A stretch of DNA of 64,000 bases from Bacillus_BD sp050389805 (GTDB lineage: Bacteria; Bacillota; Bacilli; Bacillales; Cytobacillaceae): assembly GCF_050389805.1 (NCBI RefSeq), contig NZ_CP130945.1, forward strand, positions 1,178,001-1,242,000, written 5' to 3'. Positions 8,148-16,523 of the stretch are shown here, one piece after another. Numbering within the stretch: position 1 is the stretch's first letter; each line of letters opens with the position of its first letter. Both the position numbers and the translations under genes were made by a program. The notes beneath the pieces are model-generated. The model was given only the letters and a program-made list of their open reading frames with translations. It was not told the DNA's origin and did no database searches.

Positions 8148-9221
8148 ATGAATGAAAAAACCTTGCAGCTTTTTAAAACATTAACAGAACTACCTGGTCC
8201 CTCTGGATACGAGCATGAGGTTAGAAAATTTATGAGGGAGCAATTAAGTCCCTATAGCGATGAAATTGTTCAGGACCGTCTTGGTAGTATATTTGGTGTT
8301 AAAAGAGGAAAAGAAAATGGTCCTACAGTAATGGTGGCTGGGCACATGGACGAAGTAGGGTTCCTCGTTAGTCACATCACCGATAATGGAATGGTTCGTT
8401 TTCAAACATTAGGTGGTTGGTGGAGCCAGGTGCTTCTAGCTCAAAGAGTTGAAATTATCACGAAAAATGGAAGGATTCAAGGAGTTATTGGGTCTGTTCC
8501 ACCTCATTTACTTGATGAAGAAAAACGTAAGAAACCGATGGAGATTAAAAATATGTTGATTGACGTTGGTGCAGACGATAAAGAAGATGCGAAAAGAATG
8601 GGAATCGTCCCAGGTCAGGCAATCGTTCCTATTTGTCCATTTACTCCAATGGCTAACCAGAAAAAAATTATGGCAAAAGCTTGGGATAATCGCTATGGAT
8701 GCGGATTAGCAATCGAATTACTTCAAGAGGTTCACAATGAACCTTTACCAAATATATTATACTCCGGTGCCACTGTGCAAGAAGAGGTGGGGTTGCGAGG
8801 TGCGCAGACAGCAGCCAATATGATTAAACCAGATATCTTCTATGCTCTTGATGCGAGTCCAGCCAATGATGCTTCAGGCAATAAAAATGAGTTTGGTCAG
8901 CTTGGTAAAGGTACTTTATTAAGGATTTTTGATCGCACGATGGTTACTCATAGAGGGATGAGAGAGTTTGTACTTGATACAGCAGAAACACACGGAATTC
9001 CATATCAATATTTCACTTCACAAGGAGGAACGGATGCTGGACGGGTCCACCTTTCAAATGAAGGAGTTCCAAGTGCTGTAATCGGAATTTGCTCACGTTA
9101 TATTCACACACCTGCAAGTATCATTCATGTTGATGATTATGAGGCTGCTAAGGAATTACTTGTTACCTTAGTGAGAACAACTGATGAAACAACAGTCAAT
9201 ACGATTTTGCAAAATGGTTGA
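8148..9221 (+). CDS. ytoP: M42 family glutamyl aminopeptidase YtoP
   Basis: Cytoplasmic di-metal aminopeptidase of family M42, usually a tetrahedral dodecamer. Motifs: AGHMDEVGF (first metal His/Asp), KAWDNRYGCG (bridging Asp), ATVQEEVGLRGA (catalytic Glu pair), ALDASPAND and GGTDAGRVH. The frame is open from an ATG at 8139, but that leaves almost no space after the AAAGGAG site; the ATG at 8148 is correctly spaced and gives MNEKTLQLFK and 357 residues. It is followed by ytpP and ytpQ on the same strand. Confidence 0.92.
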   Translation: MNEKTLQLFKTLTELPGPSGYEHEVRKFMREQLSPYSDEIVQDRLGSIFGVKRGKENGPTVMVAGHMDEVGFLVSHITDNGMVRFQTLGGWWSQVLLAQRVEIITKNGRIQGVIGSVPPHLLDEEKRKKPMEIKNMLIDVGADDKEDAKRMGIVPGQAIVPICPFTPMANQKKIMAKAWDNRYGCGLAIELLQEVHNEPLPNILYSGATVQEEVGLRGAQTAANMIKPDIFYALDASPANDASGNKNEFGQLGKGTLLRIFDRTMVTHRGMREFVLDTAETHGIPYQYFTSQGGTDAGRVHLSNEGVPSAVIGICSRYIHTPASIIHVDDYEAAKELLVTLVRTTDETTVNTILQNG

Positions 9222-9277
9222 TGAATCATCATCAGTAACGGATAATAAATCATTATAAAAAAGGTAGGAGTGATAAC

Positions 9278-9592
9278 ATGCAAAATCTAGAAAGTGTGGA
9301 ACAATTTAAGGAACTTCGTGAAAATGGAAAGCATATCTTTTTATTTTCAGCTGTTTGGTGCGGGGATTGTCGCTTTATTGATCCATTCATGCCTGAAGTT
9401 GAAGCACAATATAAAGAATTTACATTTGTGCATATTGATCGGGACGAATTTATCGATTTATGTGTTGAGCTAGATGTTTTTGGAATTCCAAGTTTTATTG
9501 CCTATGATAACGGTCGAGAACTAGGTCGCTTTGTTAGCAAGGACCGCAAAACAAAGGAAGAAATTCAACAATTTATTGAAGGTCTGAAATAA
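9278..9592 (+). CDS. ytpP: Thioredoxin-like protein YtpP
   Basis: A 104-residue single thioredoxin fold with no signal peptide. The active-site motif is WCGDC (about 27-31) and the cis-proline loop is FGIPSF (about 68-73), so redox activity is possible. Gly-Asp between the cysteines, rather than Gly-Pro, is usual for the YtpP branch. The stop codon is immediately followed by the ATG of ytpQ, which shows translational coupling. Confidence 0.9.
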   Translation: MQNLESVEQFKELRENGKHIFLFSAVWCGDCRFIDPFMPEVEAQYKEFTFVHIDRDEFIDLCVELDVFGIPSFIAYDNGRELGRFVSKDRKTKEEIQQFIEGLK

Positions 9593-10396
9593 ATGGAAAA
9601 AATGAATAGCAATAAAATGAGTAAAGAATTACAAAAGCGGTTAGCCCATCCTGATCGCCGCTTTGAATTTGATCGTAAACAAGAACAACTTAGAATCGAA
9701 AATAAATTGAACGGTGCAGGGATTACGATCTCACTGTCAAGTATTGTAGCTAAGTGGCAGGAACAAAAGGAGAAAGCGATAGATGAGATCGTTTATTATG
9801 TTGAAGAGGGATTAAAAGCTTTAGAAAAGGATCCTGAACTGTCAGGAAAGGAGAAAAAAATTTATCCTGTCATTCGTTCAACTTCTTTCCCGATAGAAAC
9901 AAAAGAAAAGATCCCCTTTATCTATGACGAGCATACGGCCGAAACGAGAATATATTATGCTCTCGATTTAGGAAATACCTATCGACTGATCGATAAAAAA
10001 ATAATGGAAAAAGAACAGTGGAATGAAAAAAGGATTAAGGAGATGGCTTTATTTAATGTCCGTTCCCTTTCGACCGATTTGAAAGAAGATCATGTGGCTG
10101 GAAATACCTTTTATTTTTTAAATAAGAATGATGGTTATGATGCAAGTCGAATTTTGAATGATTCTTTTTTAAAAGACATGAATCGTAGGATCCAAGGAAC
10201 GATGGCTGTAGCTGTTCCACATCAAGATGTATTAATTATTGCAGATATTAAAAACGATACAGGCTACGATGTCCTTGCACAAATGACAATGAGCTTTTTT
10301 GCGAGTGGTAGAGTTCCGATTACGGGCTTATCTTTTTTATATGAAGATGGGGAATTAGAACCGATTTTTATTTTAGGGAAGAATAAAAAAGTGTGA
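9593..10396 (+). CDS. ytpQ: DUF1444 family protein YtpQ
   Basis: A 267-residue cytoplasmic protein of the DUF1444/UPF0354 family; function unknown. Characteristic segments are VYPVIRSTSFP-like (YPVIRSTSFP at about 97-106), YYALDLGNTYRLID (about 124-137) and AVAVPHQDVLIIADI (about 205-219). It starts on the base after the ytpP stop. In B. subtilis the tRNA-binding gene ytpR follows; here a terminator follows and the next gene is sftA, so ytpR is absent from this site. Confidence 0.85.
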   Translation: MEKMNSNKMSKELQKRLAHPDRRFEFDRKQEQLRIENKLNGAGITISLSSIVAKWQEQKEKAIDEIVYYVEEGLKALEKDPELSGKEKKIYPVIRSTSFPIETKEKIPFIYDEHTAETRIYYALDLGNTYRLIDKKIMEKEQWNEKRIKEMALFNVRSLSTDLKEDHVAGNTFYFLNKNDGYDASRILNDSFLKDMNRRIQGTMAVAVPHQDVLIIADIKNDTGYDVLAQMTMSFFASGRVPITGLSFLYEDGELEPIFILGKNKKV

Positions 10397-10415
10397 TTGA
10401 GATGGACGTACAAAC

Positions 10416-10450
10416 AAAAAACCGTATCACAATTGGATACGGTTTTTTCC
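10416..10450 (+). terminator. Terminator after ytpQ
   Basis: A 12-bp stem (aaaaaccgtatc / gatacggttttt) with a run of six T, a strong intrinsic terminator. Confidence 0.9.
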
Positions 10451-10563
10451 TTCCTTAAAAATGTCAAAATCCGACATAAGTATCATTCTAATAATTTATC
10501 TCGTATTTTTGTAAAATACTGCTAAAATAAAGAATGATAGAATGATAGAAAGAGTGATTTCGT

Positions 10564-13500
10564 TTGAATTGGATGAAAAAATTATTAAGAGTCTTTAAAG
10601 AAGACGACTCTGAAACAATAGATGAGCGTATGGAGCAAAATGATTCCGTTCACTCCATGATGACTAAACAGCCATTGGATAGAGGAAGAAAAGTTGAAGC
10701 AAAAGTAGTTTATCAATATCCAAAAGGTCAATTTCGTTTTCCATTGGTTCCCGATCAGAAGGAAAAAGGGAAACTCTCAAGTGTTCATAATAAGAAATCA
10801 ATCAGACATACAGCGGGTAGAGCTCCTTCTTCAAAGCCTTCTAGACAAAAAGAAGTGAAAAAACGGCAAATAATTGAGAAAGAAGAACCAATATATAGCA
10901 AGAAAAAAGAAAAGGCAAAAACGGATCCGAGATTAAGTGAAAAAAGACAAGAAACAACTCCGAAGTATGGAACAGCTGAAAGAGAAATTCGTCGAACGCG
11001 ACCATTTCAACCAACAGCGATTCCTTCACCCATTTATGGTTTTAAGGAAAGACCAAGCTCTTTTATTGAAGAAAAAGAGCTTGAAATCCAGCGTCATATC
11101 GAAGCAATCCAAAATGTTGCGAGGGAAGAGAATAAATTCGGAACTGAAATCGATAAGGTTGTAGAGAATTCTACTTATCATGAAATAGAGGGCTTGCCTG
11201 AAAATCATGAACCAGAGGGCTTACCTGAAAGCCATGAACCAGAGGTCTTGTCTGAAAATCATGAACCAGAGGACTTACCTGAAAGTCATGAACCAGAGGG
11301 CTTACCTGAAAGCTATGAACCAGAGGTCTTGTCTGAAAATCATGAACTAGAGGACTTACCTGAAAATCATGAACCAGAGGGCTTACCTGAAAGATATGAA
11401 CCAGAGGTCTTGTCTGAAAATCATGAACCAGAGGACTTACCTGAAAGTCATGAACCAGAGGGCTTACCTGAAAGCCATGAACCAGAGGTCTTGTCTGAAA
11501 ATCATGAACCAGAGGACTTACCTGAAAGCCATGAACCAGAGGTCTTGTCTGAAAATCATGAACCAGAGGACTTACCTGAAAACCATGAACCAGAGGGCTT
11601 ATCTGAAAGCCATGAACCCGAGGTCTTATCTGAAAGTCATGAACTAGAGGGCTTACCTGAAAGCCATGAACCAGAGGTCTTATCTGAAAGTTATGAAACA
11701 GAGGGACTATCTGAAAGTCACGAACCAGAAGGATTATCTGTAAGTCGTGAAATATCGGTAGCATTGGAAGAGTCACCAATATACCAATTTGAAATAAAAA
11801 ATGATGATTTAATAATAAATAATGAGCATCAAATGGAAACTACAGACATACAATTGGAATCGGAGCCTGTTTCGAATGCTGATCAACCAAAAGAAAAGTC
11901 ACCTATTCCATTTAATGTCATTATGCTTAAACAAGATAAACTAAAGCTCATGCAAAAGCAAAATGCTCTAATTCCGCAACAAGAAAATCCAATTCTCATA
12001 TCTCAAACGGAAGAAGTAAAGAGTGATAGCGTAGAGTATTCCCAAGCAATTGTACAACCACTTCAAGAAAAACGAACAGAACCAAATGAACTGCTGAAAC
12101 TGGAACCGGAAGAAGAACAAATGCCTGAAAGTAAAGGTCCCGAACAGCAAAATAGTATAGATGAAATGGAAACTCTAGATATTAGTGAAAGTGAGCAAAA
12201 TAATCAAACCGATTATTTGTTTCCGGAAATTGAACTATTAAACCCACCTGTTGTCTACGAGGGAAACCATGATTGGATTATCGAACAATCGGAACTGTTA
12301 AATAACACGTTAAAAAACTTTAATGTAGGTGCACAGGTAGTGAATGTTACACAAGGTCCAGCAGTAACTAGATTTGAGGTTCAGCCTGAACCAGGGGTAA
12401 AGGTAAATAAAATTACCAATCTTTCGGATGATATTAAACTTAGTTTGGCGGCTAGGGATATTCGGATTGAAGCCCCAATACCAGGGAAGCATACGATTGG
12501 AATAGAAGTTCCTAATCCAAAAAGTAGAGCTGTATTGATAAGAGAAATTATTGACCATCCTGAATTTTTAGATCAAGAATCACCATTGACAGCTGTTTTA
12601 GGTCTAGATATTTCTGGTAAGCCGATTGTGACGGATTTAAGGAAAATGCCACATGGTTTAATTGCTGGAGCAACAGGATCTGGGAAAAGTGTTTGTATTA
12701 ATACGATCTTGGTCAGCCTTCTATATAAAGCGACTCCAGATCAGCTTAAGCTATTATTAATTGATCCAAAAATGGTTGAGCTTGCACCGTATAACAATAT
12801 TCCACACCTAGTGAGTCCGGTTATAACAGATGTAAAGGCGGCAACAGCTGCATTAAAATGGGCTGTAGATGAAATGGAGCGTCGATATGAATTATTTGCC
12901 CACTCCGGTGTCAGAGATATTAAGAAATTTAACGAAATGGCCGATTTACATAAACAGTATGCTGATAAAATGCCATATATTGTGATTGTTATTGATGAGT
13001 TGGCTGATTTAATGATGATGTCTCCTGCAGATGTAGAGGAGGCTATTAGTCGAATTGCGCAGAAAGCGAGAGCATGTGGAATTCACTTGATTATTGCGAC
13101 CCAAAGACCATCAGTGGACGTAATTACAGGACTTATTAAAGCCAATGTTCCGACAAGAATTGCTTTTTCGGTTTCATCTCAAATCGATTCGCGAACCATA
13201 ATCGATATAAGTGGTGCCGAAAAGTTGCTTGGAAAAGGGGATATGTTATTTTTAGAGAATGGAACATCAAAGCCTGTTCGTATTCAAGGAACTTATGTAT
13301 CCGATGAAGAAATTGATCAGGTGGTATCCCATGTTAGAGATCAGCAGGAACCAAACTATCTTTTTCAACAAGAGGAACTTCTGAAAAAGACTCAGGTGGA
13401 GGAAGAAGAGGATGAACTCTTCTATGAAGCCTGCGAATTTGTCGTTGAGCACGGCGGAGCCTCTACGTCATTATTACAAAGGCGGTTTAAGATTGGCTAT

Positions 13501-13617
13501 AACCGAGCAGCAAGATTAATTGATATGATGGAAAACCAGGGTTATATTTCAGAATCAAAAGGAAGTAAACCAAGGGACGTTTATCTTACAGATGCAGATT
13601 TAGAAACATTACAATAA
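10564..13617 (+). CDS. sftA: DNA translocase SftA (FtsK/SpoIIIE family)
   Basis: Soluble septum-associated DNA pump that clears chromosomal DNA from the closing division septum. The 1017 residues are: a charged N-terminal region without membrane spans, a 9-residue repeat tract (about 207-395), an acidic linker, the alpha domain (about 575-660), and the motor with Walker A GATGSGKS (about 701-708) and Walker B IVIVIDELADL (about 807-817). The C-terminal gamma winged helix (EHGGASTSLLQRRFKIGYNRA) would read polar DNA motifs. The start is TTG with a weak AGAGTGAT site. The lack of transmembrane segments separates it from SpoIIIE/FtsK. Confidence 0.93.
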   Translation: MNWMKKLLRVFKEDDSETIDERMEQNDSVHSMMTKQPLDRGRKVEAKVVYQYPKGQFRFPLVPDQKEKGKLSSVHNKKSIRHTAGRAPSSKPSRQKEVKKRQIIEKEEPIYSKKKEKAKTDPRLSEKRQETTPKYGTAEREIRRTRPFQPTAIPSPIYGFKERPSSFIEEKELEIQRHIEAIQNVAREENKFGTEIDKVVENSTYHEIEGLPENHEPEGLPESHEPEVLSENHEPEDLPESHEPEGLPESYEPEVLSENHELEDLPENHEPEGLPERYEPEVLSENHEPEDLPESHEPEGLPESHEPEVLSENHEPEDLPESHEPEVLSENHEPEDLPENHEPEGLSESHEPEVLSESHELEGLPESHEPEVLSESYETEGLSESHEPEGLSVSREISVALEESPIYQFEIKNDDLIINNEHQMETTDIQLESEPVSNADQPKEKSPIPFNVIMLKQDKLKLMQKQNALIPQQENPILISQTEEVKSDSVEYSQAIVQPLQEKRTEPNELLKLEPEEEQMPESKGPEQQNSIDEMETLDISESEQNNQTDYLFPEIELLNPPVVYEGNHDWIIEQSELLNNTLKNFNVGAQVVNVTQGPAVTRFEVQPEPGVKVNKITNLSDDIKLSLAARDIRIEAPIPGKHTIGIEVPNPKSRAVLIREIIDHPEFLDQESPLTAVLGLDISGKPIVTDLRKMPHGLIAGATGSGKSVCINTILVSLLYKATPDQLKLLLIDPKMVELAPYNNIPHLVSPVITDVKAATAALKWAVDEMERRYELFAHSGVRDIKKFNEMADLHKQYADKMPYIVIVIDELADLMMMSPADVEEAISRIAQKARACGIHLIIATQRPSVDVITGLIKANVPTRIAFSVSSQIDSRTIIDISGAEKLLGKGDMLFLENGTSKPVRIQGTYVSDEEIDQVVSHVRDQQEPNYLFQQEELLKKTQVEEEEDELFYEACEFVVEHGGASTSLLQRRFKIGYNRAARLIDMMENQGYISESKGSKPRDVYLTDADLETLQ
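11182..11748 (+). repeat. 27-bp tandem repeat inside sftA (21 units of 9 residues)
   Basis: Twenty-one in-frame units on the pattern E-x-E-x-L-x-E-x-H, in three types (EPEGLPESH, EPEVLSENH, EPEDLPESH) that often follow each other in that order, giving an 81-bp higher-order period. Units are nearly identical at the DNA level in the middle and diverge at both ends. The result is about 190 residues of acidic, probably disordered linker between the N-terminus and the motor of SftA. The tract is not a CRISPR array: there are no spacers. Confidence 0.95.
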
Positions 13618-13829
13618 TTCACTTTAGGGCTTAGAGAGCCCTTACAAAGTAAAAACTAAGTTTTCTCTCCTTCCTAAAAATGATATAATATATTAATATG
13701 ATTTTGTTGGAGAGAGATACTACATATATATACTATTAGAACGAGTCATTCATGGTAACGGCAAATGAGCAAAAATTACTAAATGATCATATACTGTTTA
13801 CAGATTGACAATGGTTGGAGGTTCTTTAT

Positions 13830-15134
13830 ATGACTAATTACCATTTTGTAGGGATCAAGGGGTCTGGAATGAGTGCCCTTGCGCAAATTCTACATGATAT
13901 GAACGAGCAGGTTCAAGGTTCTGATGTAGAAAAGCGATTTTTTACTCAAGTTGCTTTAGAGCAATCAGGAATAAAGATCCTTCCTTTTCAAGAAGAAAAT
14001 ATAAAGCCTGGAATGACGATTATTGCAGGAAATGCATTTCCAGATACACATGAGGAAATCCAAGAAGCCATGAAACTGGGTCTTCCCATTGTTCGATATC
14101 ACCAATTTTTAGGTGACTTTTTGAAACGGTTCTCGAGTGTGGCTGTGACAGGTGCACATGGAAAAACCTCTACAACAGGATTACTTGCCCATGTACTTGG
14201 CGGAGCTAAGCCAACTAATTATTTAATTGGTGATGGTACTGGTAAAGGGGTAGAAAATGGAGAGTATTTTGTATTTGAAGCCTGTGAATATCGGAGACAT
14301 TTCCTTTCTTATTTTCCTGACTATGCCATTATGACCAATATTGATTTTGATCATCCGGATTACTTTGCCAATATAGATGATGTATGTGCGGCTTTTCAAG
14401 AGATGGCGATGCAAGTAAATAAAGGAATATTTGCGTGTGGGGATGATGAATACTTACAAAAAATCCAAGCAAAAGTTCCGGTTCTCTTTTATGGACTAGG
14501 TGAAGAAAATGATTTCCAAGCTCGTAATATTATAAAAACAACGGAAGGTACAACTTTCGATGTTTTTATTCGAAACACATTATATGATACTTTTTCCATT
14601 AAAGGGTATGGAGATCATAATATTTTGAATTCATTAGCCGTGATTGCTTTATGCCATTATGAAGGAATTGATACAGAGCTGGTAAAGCATGGACTTTTAA
14701 GTTTCCAAGGTGTTAAAAGACGGTTTTCAGAAAAAAATGTTGGCTCACAAATCTTAATTGATGACTATGCACATCATCCAACAGAGATTAAGGCAACGAT
14801 TGAAGCAGCAAGACAGAAATATCCAGATAAAGAGATTGTAGCGGTTTTCCAGCCGCATACCTTTTCAAGAACACAGGCCTTTTTGGAAAGTTTTGCAGAA
14901 AGTCTTAAATTAGCGGATAAAACGTATTTATGTGAGATCTTTGGATCAGCACGGGAGAATCATGGTAAATTATCGATACAAGATCTACAAGATAAAATTC
15001 CTGATTCACAAATTATCAATGAAGATGACATGACACCTTTAAAAAATCATGAAAGTGGCGTAATCATTTTTATGGGTGCGGGAGATGTTCAGAAATTTCA
15101 AGTTGCCTATGAAAATTTATTGACCCTTTCCTAA
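13830..15134 (+). CDS. murC: UDP-N-acetylmuramate--L-alanine ligase MurC
   Basis: Adds L-alanine to UDP-MurNAc in peptidoglycan precursor synthesis (cytoplasm). 434 residues. The Rossmann start HFVGIKGSGMSALA, the ATP loop VTGAHGKTSTTG (about 106-117), ACEYRRHFLSY and the IDDYAHHPTEI motif are all present. A TTG five codons upstream is open, but the GGAGG site (around 13817-13821) lies between the two and is well spaced for the ATG at 13830. It is followed by a strong terminator. Confidence 0.95.
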   Translation: MTNYHFVGIKGSGMSALAQILHDMNEQVQGSDVEKRFFTQVALEQSGIKILPFQEENIKPGMTIIAGNAFPDTHEEIQEAMKLGLPIVRYHQFLGDFLKRFSSVAVTGAHGKTSTTGLLAHVLGGAKPTNYLIGDGTGKGVENGEYFVFEACEYRRHFLSYFPDYAIMTNIDFDHPDYFANIDDVCAAFQEMAMQVNKGIFACGDDEYLQKIQAKVPVLFYGLGEENDFQARNIIKTTEGTTFDVFIRNTLYDTFSIKGYGDHNILNSLAVIALCHYEGIDTELVKHGLLSFQGVKRRFSEKNVGSQILIDDYAHHPTEIKATIEAARQKYPDKEIVAVFQPHTFSRTQAFLESFAESLKLADKTYLCEIFGSARENHGKLSIQDLQDKIPDSQIINEDDMTPLKNHESGVIIFMGAGDVQKFQVAYENLLTLS

Positions 15135-15140
15135 TCGAGT

Positions 15141-15180
15141 AAGGAGTATTGATGGTTGAATCATCAATACTCCTTTTTTA
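15141..15180 (+). terminator. Terminator after murC
   Basis: A 13-bp perfect stem (aggagtattgatg / catcaatactcct) with a seven-base loop and a T run. Confidence 0.92.
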
Positions 15181-15578
15181 ATCTAGTTTAGAGTCTAGTT
15201 CATATAGAGCAGGGCAAACCGCTTCCGGTTTTCTAATGAGAGTAGTAAAGGTGAATGCAGATCTTGGACTATGGATGATTTACATTTCAGGTAAGGAGAT
15301 GCTTGGGGAAGAAGCGAATTAGGGAAGCACCTTAAGCCAAGGATTGTAAAGGTGGCTCATAGGCGTAACAGAGTGGAAAGTAACGTGCCTGGAATGGAAA
15401 TCCCAACCAGGTTTAACAGAGCCTTCCTTATAAAAAATTTAAAATTTAACAAGGTTATGAATTGAAAGTCTCAATGAGTATGGTAAGATTTTGATATACA
15501 TAAAAATCTAGTACAATAAAGGTTTACATGTATGGGAGGACGGAAATAGATAGAAAAAGGAAGAGGAGGTGTTATTTT
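15181..15578 (+). other. Long intergenic region before ytxG, possible structured RNA
   Basis: About 400 bases without a convincing reading frame. From about 15200 to 15430 the strand is purine-rich and much less AT-rich than other gaps. It contains local hairpins such as aaaccg-cttc-cggttt (near 15218), gcca...tggc (near 15343) and a cctgg...ccagg stem (near 15390-15412), and an arm pair gtgaatgcagatc / gatttacattt. It does not match RNase P, tmRNA, SRP, 6S or any riboswitch that I can recall. A weak sigma-A-like pair (TTGATA at 15491, TACAAT at 15512, spacing 15) precedes ytxG. Confidence 0.4.
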
Positions 15579-16022
15579 TTGATTCTCATTTTGTATTTAA
15601 GTGTAGCATTAATTGCCATTGCTTTTCTTATTTTAGTAATTTATTTATCGAAGACTTTAAAGTCCTTACAAGGAACATTAAATAATCTGGCAAGTACTTT
15701 ATCAGGTTTAGAAAAACAACTAGACGGAGTAACGAAAGAAACAACCATCCTTTTACATAAAACGAATGAATTGGCTAGTGATATTCAGGGGAAAGCAGAA
15801 AGCTTGAACAGTGTTGTTGACGCAGTTAAAGAAGTTGGGTCATCTGTTCGAAAATTCAATGGTTCCTTGCAAGATATGTCAGCATCGATTAATCATCAAT
15901 ATGAAGAAAATAAAGACAAGCTTGTAAATATATTGCAATGGGGACAAGTTTTCTTCGAGCTTAAAGATAAATGGCAGGAGAGAAAGCAAAGAAAATATGT
16001 AGCCGAAAGGGAGGAATTATAA
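15579..16022 (+). CDS. ytxG: YtxG, DUF948 membrane-anchored stress protein
   Basis: A 147-residue protein: one N-terminal membrane helix (about 1-25, LILYLSVALIAIAFLILVIYLS) followed by a predicted coiled coil (KTLKSLQGTLNNLASTLSGLEKQLDGV...). The frame is open from 15528, but the AGGAGGTG at about 15564-15571 lies inside that extension and fits a TTG at 15579, which also gives the N-terminus usual for YtxG. General-stress function is known for B. subtilis ytxGH. The stop overlaps the ytxH start (TAATG). Confidence 0.85.
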   Translation: MILILYLSVALIAIAFLILVIYLSKTLKSLQGTLNNLASTLSGLEKQLDGVTKETTILLHKTNELASDIQGKAESLNSVVDAVKEVGSSVRKFNGSLQDMSASINHQYEENKDKLVNILQWGQVFFELKDKWQERKQRKYVAEREEL

Positions 16023-16477
16023 TGGGCAGCTATGAACGTAATAATTACGACTCAGACAAGAGAAATGATGGGATTCATGCAAAAGATTTTGTGATTGGTG
16101 CAGTGACAGGAGCAATCATAGGTTCGCTTGCAGCCCTTCTTTTTACGCCAAAGTCGGGGAGAGAGCTACGTCAAAACATTAACCATCAAGCCTATACAAT
16201 AAAAGATAAAACGGACCACCTTCGCAGTCAGGCAATGAATAAAGGGAGTGAACTGTCCTCAACGGTAAAGGGTAAGACAAATTCCATTTCCAGAAAAGTT
16301 TCAGAGCAATCAATTGGTTTAGTTAATAAGGTTCGAAAAATAAAGCCGATAGAGGACGATGAAGCAAATCCAGTTGATGAACTGTTTGGTCATGATCCAA
16401 ATTCAGAAATCCAAAGAAAACTTGATGAAACGAAAAAGGCTTTCGACGAAACAGAAAATAAATTAGGGCATTATTAA
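16022..16477 (+). CDS. ytxH: YtxH family stress protein
   Basis: A 151-residue protein with the YtxH/gas-vesicle-like domain: a single hydrophobic segment FVIGAVTGAIIGSLAALLF (about 23-41) followed by TPKSGRELR, then a helical, charged tail. The ATG at 16022 overlaps the ytxG stop and has a GGGAGGAAT site, so the two are coupled. The frame is open further upstream (15971) but this lies within ytxG. The third B. subtilis gene, ytxJ, is missing here; a terminator follows directly. Confidence 0.88.
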   Translation: MGSYERNNYDSDKRNDGIHAKDFVIGAVTGAIIGSLAALLFTPKSGRELRQNINHQAYTIKDKTDHLRSQAMNKGSELSSTVKGKTNSISRKVSEQSIGLVNKVRKIKPIEDDEANPVDELFGHDPNSEIQRKLDETKKAFDETENKLGHY

Positions 16478-16503
16478 AAGAGGCTAACCTTAGCCTCTTT
16501 TGT
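16476..16503 (+). terminator. Terminator after ytxH
   Basis: Stem aaaagaggcta / tagcctctttt with a four-base loop, starting at the ytxH stop codon. It may also act for the convergent gene on the other strand. Confidence 0.8.
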
Positions 16504-16523
16504 GTGTAGTTTAGGTGAAGCGT

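Noticed and set aside
11182..11748. Regular 27-bp repeats considered as a CRISPR array
   Set aside because: Units are contiguous with no spacers, stay in the sftA frame, and no cas gene is near.
11171..11779. A 202-codon open frame opposite the sftA repeat tract, with its own 9-residue periodicity (SPLVHDFQ-like)
   Set aside because: It is the mirror of the 27-bp repeat array: a 27-bp unit without stops keeps all units open on the other strand. No ribosome binding site; sftA is the real gene.
13752..13808. An 18-codon frame (MVTANEQKLLNDHILFTD) just before murC, considered as a leader peptide
   Set aside because: No ribosome binding site before its ATG, and no regulatory codons or following attenuator hairpin.
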